NCBI GenBank assembly: GCA_040902925.1
Contig: JBBDWJ010000044.1
Coordinates: forward strand, 1-49,137
Length of the DNA stretch: 49,137 bases
Direction of reading: 5' to 3'
DNA from: JBBDWJ01 sp040902925
Lineage (GTDB): Bacteria > Acidobacteriota > Terriglobia > Bryobacterales > UBA6623
Shown here: positions 7,487 through 16,418 of the stretch, one piece after another
How positions within the stretch are numbered: the first letter of the stretch is position 1
Layout: every line of letters begins with the position of its first letter
Notes under the pieces: model-generated
Databases searched by the model: none
What the model saw: the letters and a program-made list of their open reading frames with translations, nothing else
What the model was told of the DNA's origin: nothing
Translations under genes and position numbers: made by a program

Positions 7487-9132
7487 AAATCGCGCTGGGA
7501 CAGATCAACCCCACCGTCGGCGACCTCGCCAACAACGTCAATTTGATGATCGATTTCAGCCGCCGGGCCGCCGCGGCCGGCGCCGATCTGATCGTATTTC
7601 CCGAGCTGGCGTTGAGCGGATATCCGCCCCAGGACCTGGTGGAGATCGCGGCTTACCTCAAACGCAACCAGGAAGAACTGGAGCGGCTGGCCGGTGAATC
7701 GGCCGGCCTTGGGATCGACATCGTTACAGGATACGTTGGGCGGGCGGAACCGGCCGCGCGCCAGAACGCCACCAACTCGCTGGCCTATCTTTCGAAAGGC
7801 CGCATTGCGTTCACGCAGGATAAATTGCTGCTGCCCACCTATGACGTTTTTGACGAGTGGCGCTATTTCGCCCCTGCCGACGGCCAGAAGGTCTATGAAA
7901 CCCATGGCAAACGCTTAGCGCTGACCATTTGCGAGGACGTTTGGAATGACAAACAGTTCTGGCCGCGCCCACGTTATCAGCGTGACCCGGTCGAGGAGCT
8001 TGCCGCGCAGGGAATGGATGTTTTGATCAATATTTCCGCGTCGCCCTATCATCAGGGCAAGCGCAAGCTGCGGCGCGATATGATCCAGGCGATTGCGCGA
8101 CGGCAGAAAGTTCCGGTCGTGATGGTCAACCAAGCCGGCGGCAACGACCAGTTGGTTTTTGACGGCTCCAGTTTCGCGATCGGGCCCGACGGCCAGGTCT
8201 GCGCGGTCGCGAAATCGTTTGAGGACGACCTGGTTTTTTACGATACCGGGACGGGCGCGGGCGACAGGCATGAAACCCATGGCGACGAGTGCGATGCGAC
8301 CTACGACGCGCTGGTGCTCGGCACGCGTGACTACTTCCGAAAATGCGGCTTCACGAAAGCGATTCTGGGGCTGAGCGGAGGCGTCGACTCCTCGCTGACC
8401 GCGGTGATCGCCGTCGATGCGGTCGGCGCCGAAAACGTCATTGGCATCGCCATGCCGGGGCCGTATTCGTCGGAGGGCAGCGTCACGGATGCGCGCCACC
8501 TTGCGGAACGGCTCGGCATCCGGTTCGAAATCATTGGTATTAATAATACTTACCAGGCGTTCATCAAGACGCTCGAACCGGTCTTTCAGGGTTTGAAACC
8601 TGACACCACGGAAGAAAATCTTCAGGCGCGCCTGCGGGGCAACACTTTGATGGCGTTGTCGAACAAATTCGGGGCGCTCGTGCTGACCACAGGCAATAAG
8701 AGCGAGCTGGCCGTGGGGTATTGCACGCTCTATGGCGACATGGTGGGCGGGCTGGCCGTGATCAGCGACGTTCCCAAGACGCTCGTCTATCCGCTGTCTC
8801 GCGTCGCCAACCGCCGCCATCCCAACGCGATTCCAGAGACCGTATTCACCAAGCCGCCCTCGGCCGAGCTGCGGCCCGACCAGAAAGACAGCGACTCGCT
8901 GCCGGAATACGATGTGCTTGACCCGATCCTGAAACGCTACATCGAAGACTATGAGGAACCGGCGGTCATCGCGGAGGAACTCAGCGTCCCGATCGAGCTG
9001 GTGCGCGACGTGACGCGCCTGGTCGAGCGCAACGAGTACAAACGTAAGCAGGCGGCGCCGGGGATACGGGTCACCTCGAAGGCGTTTGGTATTGGGCGGC
9101 GGTTTCCGATTGCGCAGCGGTTTACGCGCTAG
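7483..9132 (+). CDS. nadE: glutamine-dependent NAD+ synthetase
   Basis: Last step of NAD+ synthesis: amidates deamido-NAD+ with ammonia released from glutamine. The 549-residue protein has two domains. The N-terminal nitrilase-type glutaminase (about 1-260) has its Glu41-Lys114-Cys150 triad in FPELALSGYPP, TQDKLLLPTYDVFDEWRYF and ALTICEDVWND. The C-terminal synthetase (about 270-549) has the ATP loop LSGGVDSSL at 297-305 and TGNKSELAVGYCTLYGD. The ATG at 7483 was preferred over an earlier in-frame one because MKIALGQINPTVGD is the conserved beginning. It overlaps the upstream methyltransferase by 4 bases. Confidence 0.96.
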   Translation: MKIALGQINPTVGDLANNVNLMIDFSRRAAAAGADLIVFPELALSGYPPQDLVEIAAYLKRNQEELERLAGESAGLGIDIVTGYVGRAEPAARQNATNSLAYLSKGRIAFTQDKLLLPTYDVFDEWRYFAPADGQKVYETHGKRLALTICEDVWNDKQFWPRPRYQRDPVEELAAQGMDVLINISASPYHQGKRKLRRDMIQAIARRQKVPVVMVNQAGGNDQLVFDGSSFAIGPDGQVCAVAKSFEDDLVFYDTGTGAGDRHETHGDECDATYDALVLGTRDYFRKCGFTKAILGLSGGVDSSLTAVIAVDAVGAENVIGIAMPGPYSSEGSVTDARHLAERLGIRFEIIGINNTYQAFIKTLEPVFQGLKPDTTEENLQARLRGNTLMALSNKFGALVLTTGNKSELAVGYCTLYGDMVGGLAVISDVPKTLVYPLSRVANRRHPNAIPETVFTKPPSAELRPDQKDSDSLPEYDVLDPILKRYIEDYEEPAVIAEELSVPIELVRDVTRLVERNEYKRKQAAPGIRVTSKAFGIGRRFPIAQRFTR

Positions 9133-9142
9133 AAAATAGCGC
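9126..9142 (+). terminator. small hairpin across the nadE stop codon
   Basis: GCGCTA, loop GAAAA, TAGCGC: a perfect 6-bp stem that contains the nadE TAG stop. There is no T-tract, so termination is uncertain. Confidence 0.35.
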
Positions 9143-9173
9143 CGAGCGACCCATCAGCTCCGGAGGATCCGTT

Positions 9174-11624
9174 TTGATTCGACAGCTCGCCCGGCCACGG
9201 ATCATTTTGCTCCTGAGTGTTCTGTGGCTTTCGTGGTTGGGTGGGCGTTCCTTGGCGCAACAGCGCGCAGAGCAGTCCGCACGCATCCATCCCGGGCCGC
9301 AATCCGATGGCAGTATTTTGCTTCCGACTGGCTGGTCGATCTCGCCCGCCGGCAAGCAGATCCCGCTGAGCACGATGCCGATGGCGGCGGTGCTCTCGCC
9401 CGACGACCGCTATCTACTGGTGCTGAACGGCGGTTTCCTGCCGCCGACGATCAGCGTGATCGACCTTCAGACCGAGACGGAAACCGGCCGCGTCGCGGTC
9501 AAAGATGCCTGGCATGGCATCACCTTCAACAAAGCAGGCGATAAAGTGTACGTTGGCGGCGGCTCGGAGGCGAGTGTTTTTGAATTCGGGTTCCAAGCGG
9601 GAAAGCTGACCCCGCAGCGCGTGTTCCCGGTCGTAGCGGCGCAGCGGAAAACGCCGTCCGACCACGTGGGTGACATTCTCCTCGACGCAGAGGGGCGCTA
9701 TCTTTACACAGCTAATCTTTTCCGCGATTCCATTACTGTCTTGAACGCGCAAACCGGCATTGTAGTGCGCGAGTTTCCCACCGGACGGCGCCCTTACCGT
9801 TTAATCCTTGGGCCGGGAGGAAAGACTCTCCTCGTCAGCCACTGGGGAGAGGCTTCGATCGGTGTGTATGACCTTGCGGACGGCCGGCTCCTCGAACGAG
9901 TCCCCGTGGGGCTGCATCCCACGGACATGGTACTGCAGCCTTGGCAGCGCGAAGCGGCCGCGGACGACCAGCCGGCGTTGGTCGCCCGTTTGTTCGTGGC
10001 TGCCGCCGGTACGAATAGTGTGTTCGTACTGGGGCTGACCGAGTCGCCGCGATTCTTTCCGCTGGAGCGGATACCGGTTGGGCCCACGCCGAATGCACCT
10101 GCGGGCTCGATGCCCACGGCGCTGGCATTGCGCCGCGACGGGGCTTGGCTCTACACGGTTGTATCGGGCAACAACGCGATCGTCGTTGCAGATATTTCCG
10201 AGGAGCGCTCGGAGTTGCTGGGAGCCATCCCGACCGGTTGGTTTCCTACTGCCGCCGTGCCCCTCAGAGACGGGCGTCTGCTTTATCTAAACGGCAAGGG
10301 TGATGGCTCGAAGCCCGCGCCCCGGGGACCTGACCCGACGCGTCGTGGTGAAGAACAACAGTACGTCGCTTCGCTACAGTTGGGTTCGCTTGGCATCTTG
10401 CCGCCTCTCAACGGCGAGCGGATCGTGCGGCTCACCGACCGCGTCATCGCCAACACGCTTTACGATGACAGTGCGATGACCCCGGCGGCTGCCCCTGTGG
10501 GTAGCCCGGTGCCGAGCCGTCCTGGCGACGCCTCTCCGATTCGGCATGTCATCTACGTCGTCAAGGAAAACCGTACGTTCGATCAAGTTCTGGGCGACTT
10601 CAAGGGAGCAAAAGGCGACCCGGGCCTGGTTGTTTTCGGTGAAGATGTCGCCCCCAACCACCGCAAGCTCGCCCGGGAATTTACACTTCTCGACAATTTC
10701 TACACGGCGGGCGACGTCAGCGCCGACGGGCAAAACTGGACTTTCGGCGCGCTCGCCAACGACTTCGTCGAGAAGCTTTGGCCCAGCTATTATGGCCGGC
10801 GCCGCGGCGTTTACGATTTCGAGGGCGGCGAGCCGGCGGCGCTTCCTCCCGCTGGTTATCTGTGGACCAATGCGCGGGCCGCGGGGCTGGCGGTGCGGAG
10901 CTACGGCGTATGGACCCAGCCCGCACAGTCGCGCGGCTCCGCCAGCGTCAAGGATCCCGGATTGGTTGCCGATAGCGACGCGAGCTTTCCACCGTTCGAC
11001 CTCGACACGCCGGAGCAGGCGCGCGTCGACGAATTTCTCCGCGAACTCGGCGAGTACGAAACCAAGGGCGAACTGCCGCGGCTGATGCTCGTCCGCCTGC
11101 CGAACGACCACACGGCGGGACGCGCTCCCGGCAAGCCGACCGCCTTGGCCATGATGGCCGAGCATGATTACGCGCTGGGCCGCCTGGTTGAAGGCGTCAG
11201 CAAAAGTAAATTCTGGCCGCAGACCGCGATTTTCATCGTCGAGGACGATGCCCAGGACGGCGCCGACCATGTAGATTCGCACCGCTCACCCGCGTTCGTC
11301 GTCAGCCCTTACGCACGGCGGGGTTTCGTTGACAACACGTTCTATTCGACGCCGTCGGTTTTGCGAACGATCGAACTGATTCTGGGCCTACGTCCCATGA
11401 CGCAGTTCGATGCGGCGGCCACGCCGCTTTCGGCCGTGTTTACTAGCGACGTCAATGCGACGCCTTACGAGGCCGTTCGGCCCAGGCAGGGCTTTGATCA
11501 AAAGAACCCGGACGGAGAAGGCGGGTTGCCACGGCGCGTCGAAGCGCGACCGCGTCCTGAATCGCGAGCCCGGATCGCATGGCACCCTTCCCAACAACGC
11601 CAGCCCGTGACGGTGCTGCCGTAA
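9174..11624 (+). CDS. exported beta-propeller / phosphoesterase fusion protein
   Basis: An 816-residue two-part protein. A signal peptide (about residues 1-27, IILLLSVLWLSW) is followed by a YncE/YVTN-type beta-propeller (about 50-410) with repeats such as YLLVLNGGFLPPTISVID and YLYTANLFRDSITVLNA. Next comes a phosphoesterase domain of the alkaline-phosphatase superfamily (about 455-760), with IRHVIYVVKENRTFDQVLGD, DNFYTAGDVSADGQNW and FIVEDDAQDGADHVDSHRS, the last holding metal ligands. It is expected in the periplasm or outside the cell; the phosphoester it cleaves is unknown. Translation starts at a TTG (9174) supported by GGAGG eight bases before. It lies 41 bases after nadE and ends facing the GMC oxidoreductase gene. 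Confidence 0.88.
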   Translation: MIRQLARPRIILLLSVLWLSWLGGRSLAQQRAEQSARIHPGPQSDGSILLPTGWSISPAGKQIPLSTMPMAAVLSPDDRYLLVLNGGFLPPTISVIDLQTETETGRVAVKDAWHGITFNKAGDKVYVGGGSEASVFEFGFQAGKLTPQRVFPVVAAQRKTPSDHVGDILLDAEGRYLYTANLFRDSITVLNAQTGIVVREFPTGRRPYRLILGPGGKTLLVSHWGEASIGVYDLADGRLLERVPVGLHPTDMVLQPWQREAAADDQPALVARLFVAAAGTNSVFVLGLTESPRFFPLERIPVGPTPNAPAGSMPTALALRRDGAWLYTVVSGNNAIVVADISEERSELLGAIPTGWFPTAAVPLRDGRLLYLNGKGDGSKPAPRGPDPTRRGEEQQYVASLQLGSLGILPPLNGERIVRLTDRVIANTLYDDSAMTPAAAPVGSPVPSRPGDASPIRHVIYVVKENRTFDQVLGDFKGAKGDPGLVVFGEDVAPNHRKLAREFTLLDNFYTAGDVSADGQNWTFGALANDFVEKLWPSYYGRRRGVYDFEGGEPAALPPAGYLWTNARAAGLAVRSYGVWTQPAQSRGSASVKDPGLVADSDASFPPFDLDTPEQARVDEFLRELGEYETKGELPRLMLVRLPNDHTAGRAPGKPTALAMMAEHDYALGRLVEGVSKSKFWPQTAIFIVEDDAQDGADHVDSHRSPAFVVSPYARRGFVDNTFYSTPSVLRTIELILGLRPMTQFDAAATPLSAVFTSDVNATPYEAVRPRQGFDQKNPDGEGGLPRRVEARPRPESRARIAWHPSQQRQPVTVLP

Positions 11625-11657
11625 CCGATAGCCAGCAGTGCCGTGATCCTTACGGCA
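11617..11657. repeat. inverted repeat joining two converging stop codons
   Basis: TGCCGTAA at 11617-11624 and TTACGGCA at 11650-11657 are exact reverse complements. Each contains the TAA stop of one of the two converging genes, with 25 bases between. It may be a two-way terminator stem or simply reflect both proteins ending in Pro-stop. Confidence 0.45.
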
Positions 11658-13356
11658 CGATGGCGGCCGCCACGCGGCGAGCCAGGGCTAACCCGGTCAA
11701 GACCGGATTCGCCGAGCCAACCGTCGGAAAGATCGATTGATCGCAGGCGTACGCGTTTTGAATGTGGTGAAAGCGGCCGTTCGTGTTGGTTACAGAACTC
11801 GATGCGTCGCCGCCCATCCACAGCGTGCCGGATTCGTGATAGGTCGTTCCCAGTCCGCGGTGCCACTCGGGGAACGGGCGGTTCAAAGGGTACGGCTGCG
11901 TTTGCCACGTTCCGTCGTAGAAATACTCGATGTTTGACGCCTGGCCCGCGACAGCCTGCGCCAAGGCCAAAGTTGCCTGGTCCATGTCGTTCCAGAGCTG
12001 TACATCCGCCGCTCTCAGACCAAACTGCACCCACGCCCGCTGGACACCGAACTCGTCAAAGTCGTGGCTCAAGTTGATCCAGCTATTGCCGTTGGGTACC
12101 GGCGTGTTCCTATCGCCCTGAATCTCTCCAACGCCGCGCAAAGTGACCGTGATGAAGTCGGCGTCCTGGCTCGCCAGCAGATCCAGCCTCTCGTCGATAT
12201 CCGGAATCATGCGAAACAGCAATTCCTCGGAAAATCCTTTTCGGCTTGCTGAGGCCGTTACCTGAATGTGAAAGCGACCCTGACCGCTTGTGCCGCGCAC
12301 CAGCAGGGCCGCCGTTTCCAAGTCCGCGGGCAAGGGCCCAAAGGCCGTGCGCTTGATCCGCACCGTAAAATCGCTGCGCAAATGCGCCATTAAATTACGG
12401 CCCATCAGAGGACTGGGAAACGACAACAGAGCCAATCGGGTGGACTCGATAGCGCTGGCGCACAAAACTACGGCACAGTTTGGCGCAATGTTGAGGAAAT
12501 GGCGCTGACCTTGGACACCCACTTCGAGTGTCGTGACGACACCCTGAGCGGTGTGAAGCTTGACAACGTGAGCCCGGGGAACGAGAAAAAGGCGGCGTTG
12601 GGAATCATCCAGGTTGGAGTTGGCGGCGTCCTGGCGAATGGCGTCGGCCAGAATCGGTGCGCTGCTGAACTTGTCGAAGCTGAACAGGCCCGATGCCGGC
12701 GGCTCCCCCTGTACGGCGAGCGGCGCTTCTTCGACCGCCGCAAGGTTGGACACCGTCGGGGCCACCTGCTGGAATCGTTGCATGAGGGTCTGAAACAGGG
12801 CCCCCGAAATGAAGTCCGTCGTCGGCAGAACTCCTGTTTCGTCCTCGACTGTCGGGTACGTGCTCTGGACGTGCTGGGCGACAACCGGCGGCCATTGGAT
12901 GAGATCGGCGGATGTTAGCCGCGGGCACCAGCCGCCCCAGTAAAGTGACTTGCCGCCCACGCAATAGGCCAGGCCGGGGTAATGATCGAATCCTCGCCAC
13001 GGGATGCCCCAGACAACGTCGCGGGCCTTGCCGGAGTCTTGGTAGGGGTGGATCGCGCTCGGCACGTTCAGGCCGATTCTTGCCAGATTCTGTACATGCT
13101 CGGAAACCAGGAAAGGTCCCGCCTCTAGGACCAAAACGCGAAAGTTGCCGGCGGCGCTTCTTTGAAATAACGACTCGGCCAAATAGGCGCCATACATTCC
13201 CGAGCCGATGACCACGGCCCCGAAAGCAGGACCTCCGTTCTGGGTAGCCTCCTGCCAGGTGCTGCAGAGATACCGCCCCAGGGCGTCGGCGGAGAATTCG
13301 GTGTTCTGGATGTCGGCCAACTCCGATGAGTTGACCAGCTTTGGTAGATTGTTCAT
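11650..13356 (-). CDS. GMC-family FAD oxidoreductase
   Basis: A 568-residue flavoprotein of the glucose-methanol-choline oxidoreductase family. The FAD-binding GSGMYG is in AVVIGSGMYGAYLAESLF near residue 50. The C-terminal GMC domain shows GTTYHESGTLWMGGDASSS and TVGSANPVLTGLALARRVA, carrying the usual active-site His and Asn. The substrate is probably an alcohol or sugar, but the sequence does not say which. I saw no signal peptide, although many relatives are exported. Start at 13356 has a good AGGGGAA ribosome site; the frame upstream of it is not conserved. It converges on the propeller/phosphoesterase gene. Confidence 0.88.
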   Translation of the reverse strand: MNNLPKLVNSSELADIQNTEFSADALGRYLCSTWQEATQNGGPAFGAVVIGSGMYGAYLAESLFQRSAAGNFRVLVLEAGPFLVSEHVQNLARIGLNVPSAIHPYQDSGKARDVVWGIPWRGFDHYPGLAYCVGGKSLYWGGWCPRLTSADLIQWPPVVAQHVQSTYPTVEDETGVLPTTDFISGALFQTLMQRFQQVAPTVSNLAAVEEAPLAVQGEPPASGLFSFDKFSSAPILADAIRQDAANSNLDDSQRRLFLVPRAHVVKLHTAQGVVTTLEVGVQGQRHFLNIAPNCAVVLCASAIESTRLALLSFPSPLMGRNLMAHLRSDFTVRIKRTAFGPLPADLETAALLVRGTSGQGRFHIQVTASASRKGFSEELLFRMIPDIDERLDLLASQDADFITVTLRGVGEIQGDRNTPVPNGNSWINLSHDFDEFGVQRAWVQFGLRAADVQLWNDMDQATLALAQAVAGQASNIEYFYDGTWQTQPYPLNRPFPEWHRGLGTTYHESGTLWMGGDASSSVTNTNGRFHHIQNAYACDQSIFPTVGSANPVLTGLALARRVAAAIVP

Positions 13357-13509
13357 GTTGGTTCCCCTTTCTTCCGGGAGAAACACGGCCACGCGCATCC
13401 CATGCGATGACCCGACACTGGCCTCCAAAAACACTAAAACTTCCAGGATTCGACTGACTTATAGCACGCCCGCAACCCCTTCGTGTTACAAGGGGATCTT
13501 CGAATCCCG

Positions 13510-13515
13510 CATAAT
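13510..13515 (+). promoter_or_regulatory. -10 box just upstream of hom
   Basis: CATAAT, five of six to TATAAT, ends nine bases before the GTG start codon of hom. A weak GTTACA lies 19 bases upstream. Transcription from here would start within about three bases of the GTG, giving an essentially leaderless mRNA. No Shine-Dalgarno is present. Confidence 0.4.
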
Positions 13516-13524
13516 GGGTAACTT

Positions 13525-14853
13525 GTGCCCGCGATCAACATTGCAATCATCGGTTTAGGCAACGTCGGCGGCGGCACGCTGCGCATTCTCGCCGATAACA
13601 GCCGCCTGATCGAGCGCAAGCTCGGTTTTCCTTTGGTGGTGAAGGCGATTTGCGCCCGCCGTGTGCTTTCCGAGCCTCCCGAGATCGTCGAGCGCTTCCC
13701 TGACGCTTTGCGCACCGCCGATTGGCGGGAAGCTGTCGAACATCCCGAGGTGCAGGTTGTCGCCGAGCTTGTAGGCGGCACCACGGTCGCCGCCGAGATT
13801 GTCGAAACCGCTATCGGGCGGGGCAAATCGATTGTCACGGCCAACAAAGAGTTAATGGCCGAGCGCGGCGCTGAGATTTGGGATCAAGCGATCAAGGCGC
13901 GCATCTGCCTGTCGATGGAAGCAAGCGTGGCCGGCGGCATACCGATTCATGCCGTGCTGCGCGAGGGGATTTCGGGCGACCGCGTCGAGTCGATGATGGG
14001 CATCCTCAACGGGACGTGCAATTACATTCTCACCGAGATGGAGCGGCGCGGTGAACCCCTCGATGTGATCTTGACCGAGGCGCAACAACTCGGCTACGCC
14101 GAGGCCGATCCGACGGCCGATATCGATGGCTATGACGCCCGCTCGAAACTCGCGCTGCTCGCGGCGCTGGCTTTCGGCGTACGGGTGCATCCGTCCGATA
14201 TTTACGTCGAAGGCATCCGGCAGATCCGCCCGATCGATTTTGCCTATGCCGACCGGCTCGGCCATACCGTGCGGCTGATCGCTTCGGCCGAGCAGGATCT
14301 TGAAGGGCTGCGGCTTTCGGTACGCCCGGCGCTGGTGCGCAAGGACACCATCCTGGCGAGCGTGACGGGCTCTTACAACGCGGTGTGGGTGCGCGGCGTC
14401 CATGGCGCGGACACTTTTTACTACGGCCGCGGCGCCGGGGCGATGCCGACCGGTGTCGCCGTTGTGAGTGACCTGATGAGGGTTGCGCGAGAGATTGTTA
14501 AAGGCAGCCCGGAGCGTGTTTCGCCGTTTGCGCATTCGGCCCTCGAACAGCATGCCCCGATTTCGATCGCACGGCAAGTGCGGGCGCACTACCTGCGGTT
14601 CCGCGTTAAGGACCGCCCAGGGATTATCGCTTCGCTAGCCTCGATCCTAGCCGACGCCGGCATCAGTCTCGATGCCGTTCTGCAATTGCCGACTGAGAAT
14701 AAGAACGACCTGCCCTTTGTGATCACCGTTGAACCAACCACCGAGCAGGCCGTGCGCGATGCGGTGGCGCGGATGCGGGGGCTCGAATTTCTGGTTGAAC
14801 CGCCTCTGGTGTTAACCCTTGAAGCGGGACTCGCCGCCGCGCCGATAAGCTAG
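13525..14853 (+). CDS. hom: homoserine dehydrogenase
   Basis: Reduces aspartate semialdehyde to homoserine, the branch to threonine and methionine. The 442-residue protein has the N-terminal NAD(P) site IIGLGNVGGGTL (about 8-19), the VTANKELMA segment, and the signature GILNGTCNYILTEM with EADPTADIDGYDARSKLALL. The C-terminal ~80 residues (from LRFRVKDRPGIIASLASIL) form an ACT domain, which in this family carries feedback control by threonine. The start is a GTG at 13525; upstream sequence carries a -10 box but no ribosome site. It is 57 bases ahead of the aldolase gene on the same strand. Confidence 0.95.
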   Translation: MPAINIAIIGLGNVGGGTLRILADNSRLIERKLGFPLVVKAICARRVLSEPPEIVERFPDALRTADWREAVEHPEVQVVAELVGGTTVAAEIVETAIGRGKSIVTANKELMAERGAEIWDQAIKARICLSMEASVAGGIPIHAVLREGISGDRVESMMGILNGTCNYILTEMERRGEPLDVILTEAQQLGYAEADPTADIDGYDARSKLALLAALAFGVRVHPSDIYVEGIRQIRPIDFAYADRLGHTVRLIASAEQDLEGLRLSVRPALVRKDTILASVTGSYNAVWVRGVHGADTFYYGRGAGAMPTGVAVVSDLMRVAREIVKGSPERVSPFAHSALEQHAPISIARQVRAHYLRFRVKDRPGIIASLASILADAGISLDAVLQLPTENKNDLPFVITVEPTTEQAVRDAVARMRGLEFLVEPPLVLTLEAGLAAAPIS

Positions 14854-14910
14854 GAACGCCGCCAATTCAGGGGCAAAGTGCAATCAATTCGTATTGACGA
14901 AAGGTATACA

Positions 14911-15744
14911 ATGCAGGAGATGAAGCTCGGCAAACAACTGCGGTGCCGGCGGATCATGGGGCGCGGCCGTACGGTCATCGTGGCCATGGATCACGGAATT
15001 GCGGCCGGTATGGTGCGTGGTTTGGAAAACCCGCTGGCCGTGGTAAAGACTGTCGCGCGCACCGGCGCCGACGGCATTCTCGTTACGCCCGGTGTGCTCG
15101 AAACCGTTGTCGAGGAAGTCGGCAACCTCGCCATCCTGCTTCGAATCGACGGCTGCGTCAGCCCTCATGGCTCCGGACCGATGCGGCTGTTCAGCGACGT
15201 CGAAGACGCCATTGCGTTGGGGGTCGATGCCGTAGTCATGAATGCCACGATCGGGGCTCCTTACGAGAGCGAAGAGCTGCAAAAAGTGGGCACGATCGCC
15301 ACCCAAGGGCGGCGTTGGGGCATGCCTGTGGTGGCGGAGATTCTCAGCCAGCGCATGATGGCCAATCACATGGACATGACCGGCGCGGGCAAGGAAATAC
15401 TGCCCAGCGACATCGGGGACGATGTCGCTATGGCCTGCCGCTTCGGCGTCGAGTTGGGCGCCGACGCCATCAAGACCCGCTACTCTGGCGACATTGAGGC
15501 ATTCCGCAAGATCGTCGCCTGCACCGACCGTCCTATTCTCGTTGCCGGCGGCCCGATGCGGGATTCTTCCTTGGAATCCACGCTGCGTCTGGTGGACGAG
15601 GTGCTACAAGCGGGTGCCAGCGGCGTGATTTTCGGCCGCAACATCTGGCAGCAGCCCGACCCGGCCGAGGCGCTGCGCGCGCTTTGCGCCATGGTCCACG
15701 AAGACGCCACTGTCGAAGAAGCGCTCGAAGCAGCGGTGGTCTAG
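14911..15744 (+). CDS. class I aldolase, DhnA / ADH-synthase type
   Basis: A 277-residue TIM-barrel aldolase of the DhnA family, which includes archaeal-type class I fructose-bisphosphate aldolase and 2-amino-3,7-dideoxy-heptulosonate (ADH) synthase. Visible landmarks are VIVAMDHGIAAG (Asp27, His28), the Schiff-base Lys188 in ADAIKTRYSGD, and the phosphate-binding ILVAGGP and GVIFGRNIWQ. The ATG at 14911 has AAAGG at good distance; a GTG 33 bases earlier and an ATG 9 bases later are less likely. It is a fructose-bisphosphate aldolase or an ADH synthase; the latter would use aspartate semialdehyde, also the substrate of the neighbouring hom product. Sequence alone does not decide. Confidence 0.8.
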   Translation: MQEMKLGKQLRCRRIMGRGRTVIVAMDHGIAAGMVRGLENPLAVVKTVARTGADGILVTPGVLETVVEEVGNLAILLRIDGCVSPHGSGPMRLFSDVEDAIALGVDAVVMNATIGAPYESEELQKVGTIATQGRRWGMPVVAEILSQRMMANHMDMTGAGKEILPSDIGDDVAMACRFGVELGADAIKTRYSGDIEAFRKIVACTDRPILVAGGPMRDSSLESTLRLVDEVLQAGASGVIFGRNIWQQPDPAEALRALCAMVHEDATVEEALEAAVV

Positions 15745-15815
15745 AAGCGGCCAGACCGGGACCCCATACGGCGAATCCATACGTTGCGCGAAGTGTACGA
15801 TCCCGGAGACTTGTT

Positions 15816-16361
15816 ATGAAACTACCGTTTATGAGATTGGCCGCCGTGGCCTTCGCCGCACTGGTTAACACCGCACCGCTGGCCGCTGAATCGGTTAGCG
15901 GGCTGACATGGACGCCTCCCTCGACGTGGAAGGCCGAAGGAGCGCGGCCGATGCGCGCGGCTAGCTATACAATCGCCGCAGCCCCGGGCGATTCCGAAGG
16001 CGGCGAATGTGTGGTGTATTATTTTGGACCCGGCCAGGGAGGCGGCATTGACGCCAATATTGAACGCTGGGTCCAGCAGTTTCAGGCGCCCGACGGCGGT
16101 CCGGCAGCGAAGCTCGCCAAACGCGCGAGCAAGACCGTCAACGGGATTCCCGTCACGACTCTCGATCTGACAGGAACCTACCTGTTCAAGCCGTTCCCGA
16201 TGGCCCCCAAAGCGACCCCTAAACCCGGCTACCGCATGCTCGCGGCGATCGCCCAGGGCAGTGACGCGCCCGTGTTCTTCAAGCTCACCGCTCCGAAGAA
16301 AACGGCTGACGCCGCCGAGGCGGATTTCTGGAAGATGATCGAAGCGCTCAAGAAGCAGTAA
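15816..16361 (+). CDS. exported protein of unknown function
   Basis: A 181-residue protein with a clear signal peptide (MKLPFMRLAAVAFAALVNT, cleavage near residue 25 after LAA). The mature part has a tryptophan-rich start (GLTWTPPSTWKAEG), a single cysteine in GGECVVYYFGPGQGGG, and a mixed beta/alpha pattern ending in a Lys-rich helix (FWKMIEALKKQ). I do not recognise the family. GGAG lies eight bases before the ATG. It follows the aldolase by 71 bases and converges on lemA. An 11-bp duplication starts at its stop codon. Confidence 0.75.
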   Translation: MKLPFMRLAAVAFAALVNTAPLAAESVSGLTWTPPSTWKAEGARPMRAASYTIAAAPGDSEGGECVVYYFGPGQGGGIDANIERWVQQFQAPDGGPAAKLAKRASKTVNGIPVTTLDLTGTYLFKPFPMAPKATPKPGYRMLAAIAQGSDAPVFFKLTAPKKTADAAEADFWKMIEALKKQ

Positions 16362-16381
16362 GCTACGCGCAAGCTACGAAC
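16360..16381. repeat. 11-bp tandem duplication at a stop codon
   Basis: AAGCTACGCGC at 16360-16370 and AAGCTACGAAC at 16371-16381, with a further partial AGGCTAC at 16386. The first unit starts inside the TAA stop of the preceding gene. Confidence 0.65.
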
Positions 16382-16418
16382 TTCCAGGCTACAAATTTAG
16401 GCTGTGGACCAACAGATC

